Assembly (NCBI GenBank): GCA_016933355.1
Contig: JAFGBC010000170.1
Location: 1-8,483 of the forward strand
DNA length: 8,483 nucleotides
Direction: 5' to 3'
From: Candidatus Aminicenantota bacterium
GTDB lineage: Bacteria; Acidobacteriota; Aminicenantia; Aminicenantales; JAFGBC01
Shown: positions 5,605-8,483 of the stretch, piece by piece
How the letters are laid out: each line of letters starts with the position of its first letter
Numbering within the stretch: the stretch's first letter is position 1
Translations under genes and position numbers: made by a program
The notes under the pieces: generated by a model
Databases searched by the model: none
Seen by the model: the letters and a program-made list of their open reading frames with translations, nothing else
Told to the model about the DNA's origin: nothing

Positions 5605-6269
5605 CCGTTGTCCTTCCGGTAGAGTTGATGAGAGCGAAGGTAGTCTTCGACCGCGGGCGGGACGAGCCCCGCGATCGGCCGGCCGTTCCGGACGGCCTCC
5701 CGGACGGCGGACGAGGATATGTCCAGGGCGTCCACGTCCAGAAAGATGAACCGAACGCGGGCGAGGTCCGCGTCGCGAAGTCGTTCGCCGGCCGTCAGCA
5801 CCCGGCACAGGGCGGCCGGCCGGCTGCCGAGGACGCGGCGGGCGTCCGCCCGCGCGCCGCCCGGACGGCTCATGATGACCCAGAGGCACTCCTCGAGAAG
5901 ATGACGGTAGTCCTTCCAGGTCTCGATCTCCGCGAACGCGTCCGTCCCCAAAACGAAGAAGAGCCGCGCGCCCGGATAGGCGGCCTTCATCTTGTCCAGG
6001 GTCAGGACCGCGTAGGACGTTTCGCGGGCTTCGACCTCGACGGCGCTGGCCGCCAACCCGGGGCAATCCCGGACGGCGAGCCGGACCATCGCCAGCCGGT
6101 CTTGGGCCGGAGCCAGGCCGACCGTCCCTTTGTGGGGCGGCCGATAGGAGGGGATGAGCAGGACTTCGCGAAACTCCAGACGGTCCCGGACGGCCCGGGC
6201 GGCGTGGATATGCCCGGAATGGACGGGATTGAACGTCCCCCCGAACAGCCCGATGCGCGCCCTCGGCAT
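5601..6269 (-). CDS. nadD: Nicotinate-nucleotide adenylyltransferase
   Basis: NadD transfers AMP from ATP to nicotinic acid mononucleotide, giving the dinucleotide that NadE later amidates. The 222-residue protein begins with the nucleotidyltransferase P-loop GLFGGTFNPVHSGH (7-20, HXGH-type). It continues with RPPHKG (43-48), GTDAFAEIETWKDYRHLL (108-125) and the C-terminal ISSSAVR (184-190), the ISSTXXR-type ATP motif. ATG 6269 lies 4 nt after the obg stop and gives the usual N-terminus. An in-frame ATG at 6326 would add 19 residues that overlap obg and have no family counterpart, so it is rejected. ATG 6290 is a weaker alternative. Only a GGGGG run, not a standard Shine-Dalgarno, precedes the start, so translation is probably coupled. 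Confidence 0.95.
   Translation of the reverse strand: MPRARIGLFGGTFNPVHSGHIHAARAVRDRLEFREVLLIPSYRPPHKGTVGLAPAQDRLAMVRLAVRDCPGLAASAVEVEARETSYAVLTLDKMKAAYPGARLFFVLGTDAFAEIETWKDYRHLLEECLWVIMSRPGGARADARRVLGSRPAALCRVLTAGERLRDADLARVRFIFLDVDALDISSSAVREAVRNGRPIAGLVPPAVEDYLRSHQLYRKDNG
5611..5615 (-). promoter_or_regulatory. rsfS ribosome binding site favouring GTG start
   Basis: AAGGA (5615-5611), within the last codons of nadD, stands 6 nt from GTG 5604 but 15 nt from ATG 5595. The spacing is normal only for the GTG, so it decides the start call. Confidence 0.6.
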
Positions 6270-6273
6270 GGCG

Positions 6274-7290
6274 TCAGCCCCCGGCTTCATCCAACGCGGC
6301 CAGCCGCTTCGCGATCGCCGCGACAAGCCGGGACAGGCCGTCTCCCTTCAGGGCCGAGATCGCGTGGAAGGGCAGGCCCCCGGCCCGCGCGAAGGACCGC
6401 AGCGCGGCCAGGCGTTCGCGTCCCTCGTCCAGGAGGTCGGTCTTGTTGGCGGCGATGATCTGGGGCCGGGACAGGAGGGCCGGGTTATAGGCTTCGAGCT
6501 CATCGTTGACGACCCGGACGTCCTCGACCGGGTCGCGGCCCGTGAACGGCGATATATCGACGACATGGACGAGGACTTTGGTCCGCTCGATATGCCTCAG
6601 GAACCGGATCCCCAGGCCGTGGCCCAGGTGCGCTCTCTCGATCAGCCCCGGGATGTCGGCCAGGATGAAGCTCCGATCGTTTCCGGCGTCGACGACGCCC
6701 AGGTTGGGAACGAGGGTCGTGAACGGATAGTCGGCGATGACGGGCCGGGCCGCGGAGACTTTGGAGAGCAGGGTCGATTTGCCGGCGTTCGGAAACCCGA
6801 CCAGGCCGACGTCGGCGATCAGCTTCAGCTCCAAGACGAGCTCCCGCTCCTCGCCGGGACGGCCCGGCTCGTGCTCGCGCGGGGCCTGATGGGTCGCGGT
6901 GGCGAAGGACGCGTTCCCGCGGCCGCCCTTCCCGCCGCGCGCGGCCGTGAACCGGTCGCCGGGCCGGGCGAGGTCGCAGAGGACCTCGTTCGCGCCTTTG
7001 GCCCTGAGGACGGTCCCGACCGGAACGATCAGGGTGAGGTCGTCGCCTCGCTTCCCGGATTTGTTGGCGCCCTCGCCGTGGCTGCCCGGCTTGGCCTTAT
7101 TGATCGGATGGAAACGGAAATAGGACAAGGAGCGGCAGCTCGGGTCGGCGGCCAGGATCACGCTGCCGCCGTCTCCGCCCCGGCCGCCGTCCGGTCCGCC
7201 CCTGGGGACCTTGGCTTCCCGGCGGAAGCTGACGCAGCCGTTCCCTCCCTTCCCGGCGCGGACGATAATCTCGACCCGGTCAACGAACAT
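6274..7290 (-). CDS. obg: Obg/CgtA GTPase, 50S assembly and stress
   Basis: Obg is an essential GTPase that helps late 50S assembly and also binds ppGpp in several bacteria. The 338-residue protein has the glycine-rich OBG fold (1-158, with GGPDGGRGGDGGSV and RGGKGGRGNASF). The G domain follows, with G1 GFPNAGKS (165-172), G3 DIPG (212-215), G4 NKTD (282-285) and G5 ISA (311-313). The switch region DYPFTT is intact. It ends after the G domain, so the optional C-terminal OCT domain of Firmicutes and Actinobacteria is absent, as in many Gram-negative forms. ATG 7290 has no Shine-Dalgarno. It is separated from rpmA by 59 nt, the largest gap inside the operon, which holds a small GAGGC/GCCTC hairpin. 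Confidence 0.96.
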   Translation of the reverse strand: MFVDRVEIIVRAGKGGNGCVSFRREAKVPRGGPDGGRGGDGGSVILAADPSCRSLSYFRFHPINKAKPGSHGEGANKSGKRGDDLTLIVPVGTVLRAKGANEVLCDLARPGDRFTAARGGKGGRGNASFATATHQAPREHEPGRPGEERELVLELKLIADVGLVGFPNAGKSTLLSKVSAARPVIADYPFTTLVPNLGVVDAGNDRSFILADIPGLIERAHLGHGLGIRFLRHIERTKVLVHVVDISPFTGRDPVEDVRVVNDELEAYNPALLSRPQIIAANKTDLLDEGRERLAALRSFARAGGLPFHAISALKGDGLSRLVAAIAKRLAALDEAGG

Positions 7291-7349
7291 CGCGGATCAG
7301 GCCGGCCGGAAGGAGTGTGCGAGGCATACGCCTCAACCCGCCGCGTTTC

Positions 7350-7619
7350 TCAGGAGACCGCCTCCGCAGCGGGCAGGACCGAAACGACCGCGTCCCGCTT
7401 TCCCTTCCGCTCGAAATGGACGGTCCCGTCCACGACGGCAAACAGCGTGTCGTCCTTCCCGCGGCCGACGTTGGCGCCGGCCTTGAAGGGCGTTCCTCTC
7501 TGACGGACGAGGATCGAGCCCGCGCGGACGGCCTGGCCGCCGTATCTCTTGACGCCCAGCCGCTTGGAATGGCTGTCGCGTCCGTTCTTGGCGCTGCCGG
7601 AGGATTTCTTGTGGGCCAT
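7350..7619 (-). CDS. rpmA: 50S ribosomal protein bL27
   Basis: bL27 sits near the peptidyl-transferase centre, where its N-terminal tail reaches the tRNA ends. The 89-residue protein has the family sequence: MAHKKSSGSAKNGRDS (1-16), RLGVKRYGGQAVRAGSIL, RQRGTPFKAGANVGRG and DDTLFAVVDG. It begins directly with Met-Ala-His-Lys, so it lacks the cleaved N-terminal extension of Firmicutes bL27. Four nt separate it from rplU. Its ribosome binding site AAGGAG lies inside the last codons of rplU. The order rplU-rpmA-obg is almost universal in bacteria. Confidence 0.98.
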   Translation of the reverse strand: MAHKKSSGSAKNGRDSHSKRLGVKRYGGQAVRAGSILVRQRGTPFKAGANVGRGKDDTLFAVVDGTVHFERKGKRDAVVSVLPAAEAVS

Positions 7620-7623
7620 GGTC

Positions 7624-8181
7624 TCACTCCTTCTTTTTCGCCGCGGCCTTGGCCCGCGCCGGCTTGTTGGCTTCGGGCTTCTTCTTGGCGTCCTTGGCCT
7701 TGGCCGGCTCGCCCTTGGCGGCCTTGGGCTTGGCCTTCGCCGCGGCCGGACGGACCGGCGTCTTGGGCTTCTCGGCCTTGGCCGCCGGCGCGGCTTCGGG
7801 CGCGGCGACGTCCGGCTTGGGCGCCGGAGGCGGCGGAGGGACGAACTCCTGGATCGGGGCGGCGTCGCGGTCCGCGAAGAGCGCGAGGATACGGACGCGG
7901 GTCAGCGCCTGGCGATGACCGCGGGTTCTCCGATACTGCTTCCTCCGCTTCTTCTTGAAGACGAGGACCTTGCGGTCCCTGTGCTGGGCGAGAACTTCGC
8001 CCCGGACGAGGGCGCGATCGACGACCGGCGTCCCGATCCATGTGTTCGTGTCGTCGTCGATCAGGAGGACGTCATCGAAAGCGACCGCGGCGCCGGGCTC
8101 GGCATCGATCTTCTCGATGTCCAGGACGTCGCCGGAGCGGACACGGTACTGCTTTCCGCCTGTTCGGATGATCGCAAACAT
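7624..8181 (-). CDS. rplU: 50S ribosomal protein bL21 with long basic C-terminal tail
   Basis: bL21 binds 23S rRNA in the large subunit. Residues 1 to about 103 are the normal protein: MFAIIRTGGKQYRV (1-14), VGDVL-like RSGDVLDIEKI, VFKKKRRKQYRRTRGHRQ (74-91) and the final ALTRVRIL. Bacterial bL21 usually stops there. Here about 75 further residues follow. A proline run EFVPPPPPAPKP (112-123) comes first, then an Ala/Lys/Pro-rich low-complexity stretch with repeated AKA, KPK and KAAK units that ends in KKKE. The tail resembles histone H1-like basic tails and is probably disordered and nucleic-acid binding, which is inference. ATG 8181 has AAGGG (8194-8190) eight nt upstream. It is the first gene of the eight-gene minus-strand operon. 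Confidence 0.96.
   Translation of the reverse strand: MFAIIRTGGKQYRVRSGDVLDIEKIDAEPGAAVAFDDVLLIDDDTNTWIGTPVVDRALVRGEVLAQHRDRKVLVFKKKRRKQYRRTRGHRQALTRVRILALFADRDAAPIQEFVPPPPPAPKPDVAAPEAAPAAKAEKPKTPVRPAAAKAKPKAAKGEPAKAKDAKKKPEANKPARAKAAAKKKE
7627..7632 (-). promoter_or_regulatory. rpmA ribosome binding site within rplU
   Basis: AAGGAG (7632-7627) is 7 nt before the rpmA ATG at 7619. It is formed by the last Lys-Glu codons of the lysine-rich rplU tail. Ribosomes finishing bL21 would therefore arrive at the bL27 start, consistent with coupled synthesis of the two 50S proteins. Confidence 0.8.
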
Positions 8182-8227
8182 TGTCGTTTCCCTTGATTCT
8201 TGGATTTCTCGCGAAAAAGAAAGCCTA

Positions 8228-8256
8228 TATTTAACATACGCGATGACTTATGTCAA
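8228..8256 (-). promoter_or_regulatory. Promoter of the rplU operon
   Basis: On the minus strand a perfect TTGACA (8256-8251) stands 17 nt from TAAATA (8233-8228), or 16 nt from TTAAAT (8234-8229). Both -10 candidates are imperfect. The local DNA is AT-rich against a GC-rich background. The leader before ATG 8181 would be about 40 nt, too short for a large structured riboswitch. It is the only convincing promoter for the eight genes down to comF. Confidence 0.65.
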
Positions 8257-8357
8257 CAGCGCCCGGACGGGCCGACCGAAGGGGCGCGAAGGCCGTCCCC
8301 GACGCAAGGTCCGGGACAACCCCGTCCATCCCCGGCTGATGTCCGGGGGCGGGAGGA

Positions 8358-8386
8358 TTGACAATCCCTTCGGGCTCCTCTACTTT
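8358..8386 (+). promoter_or_regulatory. Promoter of tRNA-Val
   Basis: TTGACA (8358-8363) is followed after 17 nt by TACTTT (8381-8386), a weak -10. Transcription would begin about 15 nt before the mature tRNA, a typical distance. The -35 lies in the centre of a small perfect inverted repeat, GGATT-GAC-AATCC (8355-8367). Confidence 0.6.
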
Positions 8387-8407
8387 AGGAAACGGCCCGT
8401 GGCGGCC

Positions 8408-8479
8408 GGGCGGTTAGCTCAGCGGAAGAGCATCGGTCTTACACGCCGGGGGTCGCAGGTTCGAACCCTGCACCGCCCA
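8408..8479 (+). tRNA. tRNA-Val (anticodon UAC)
   Basis: The sequence folds as a full 72-nt cloverleaf. The acceptor stem is GGGCGGT with ACCGCCC. The D arm is GCTC/GAGC with a 7-nt loop containing GG. The anticodon stem is TCGGT/GCCGG with two wobble pairs and loop CTTACAC (anticodon TAC at 8440-8442, reading GUA-type valine codons). The T arm is GCAGG-TTCGAAC-CCTGC, and the discriminator base A is at 8479. The 3' CCA is not encoded (GTCC follows), so it must be added by the CCA-adding enzyme. It is divergent from rplU and uses its own promoter. Confidence 0.96.
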
Positions 8480-8483
8480 GTCC

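Noticed and set aside
6154..7503. 449-codon plus-strand open frame opposite obg and rpmA
   Set aside because: It lies wholly antisense to the well-supported obg and rpmA genes, has no recognisable domain and is rich in Gly/Arg/Asp/Pro as expected of GC-rich shadow frames.
7317..8196. Plus-strand frames opposite rpmA and rplU, some hydrophobic or Gly/Arg rich
   Set aside because: They are complements of the Lys/Ala/Pro tail codons, so apparent membrane-like runs are artefacts.
8182..8227. Structured ribosomal-protein leader or riboswitch upstream of rplU
   Set aside because: The predicted leader is about 40 nt, AT-rich and without a convincing stem, too short for known leader structures.
1..8483. 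Mobile element, CRISPR, toxin-antitoxin or defence system
   Set aside because: No transposase, integrase, long direct or terminal repeats, spacer array or small toxin-antitoxin pair is visible. All genes are housekeeping or stress functions, apart from the PATAN protein of unknown role.

Overview
The window is a GC-rich, gene-dense stretch of bacterial chromosome. It carries ordinary housekeeping genes, not an accessory or mobile region. I see no insertion sequence, phage, CRISPR or defence signature. The conserved order rplU-rpmA-obg-nadD-rsfS-rlmH, a separate glutaminase and NAD synthetase, a PATAN/DUF4388 protein and a small DksA together suggest a Gram-negative-type lineage such as Acidobacteriota/Aminicenantota or a deltaproteobacterial-like group. 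That placement is a low-confidence inference from gene content only.

Left arm (1-3612). A PATAN-domain protein, cut by the left window edge, runs leftward from a short divergent intergenic region. Rightward from the same region runs a tight three-gene cluster: a nitrilase-type glutaminase, an NAD synthetase overlapping it by 11 nt, and rsmI (16S rRNA 2'-O-methyltransferase) 3 nt further on. The glutaminase and synthetase together look like a two-gene version of the usually fused glutamine-dependent NadE. A very AT-rich 104-nt gap then carries a sigma70-like promoter and a strong ribosome binding site for a small heat-shock protein (Hsp20). That gene ends in a strong intrinsic terminator.

Right arm (3642-8256, minus strand). 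Eight genes are packed head to tail: rplU, rpmA, obg, nadD, rsfS, rlmH, a dksA-like gene and comF. A promoter upstream of rplU probably drives them all. Neighbours are separated by 4-59 nt or overlap by 4 or 34 nt, and I see no internal terminator. The cluster combines two 50S proteins, a 50S assembly GTPase, the ribosome silencing factor and the 23S rRNA methyltransferase RlmH with a DksA-type regulator of RNA polymerase. It therefore reads as a ribosome biogenesis and nutrient-response operon. NadD adds a second NAD-biosynthesis step to the window.

Right end (8182-8483). A 226-nt divergent intergenic region holds the rplU promoter, a GC hairpin and a tRNA promoter. A tRNA-Val with anticodon UAC follows on the plus strand.

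The most notable oddities are the long Ala/Lys/Pro-rich tail on ribosomal protein bL21, the split glutamine-dependent NAD synthetase, the AT-rich island ahead of hsp20, and overlaps that decide or link translation starts. Nothing here supports a wholly new biological system.
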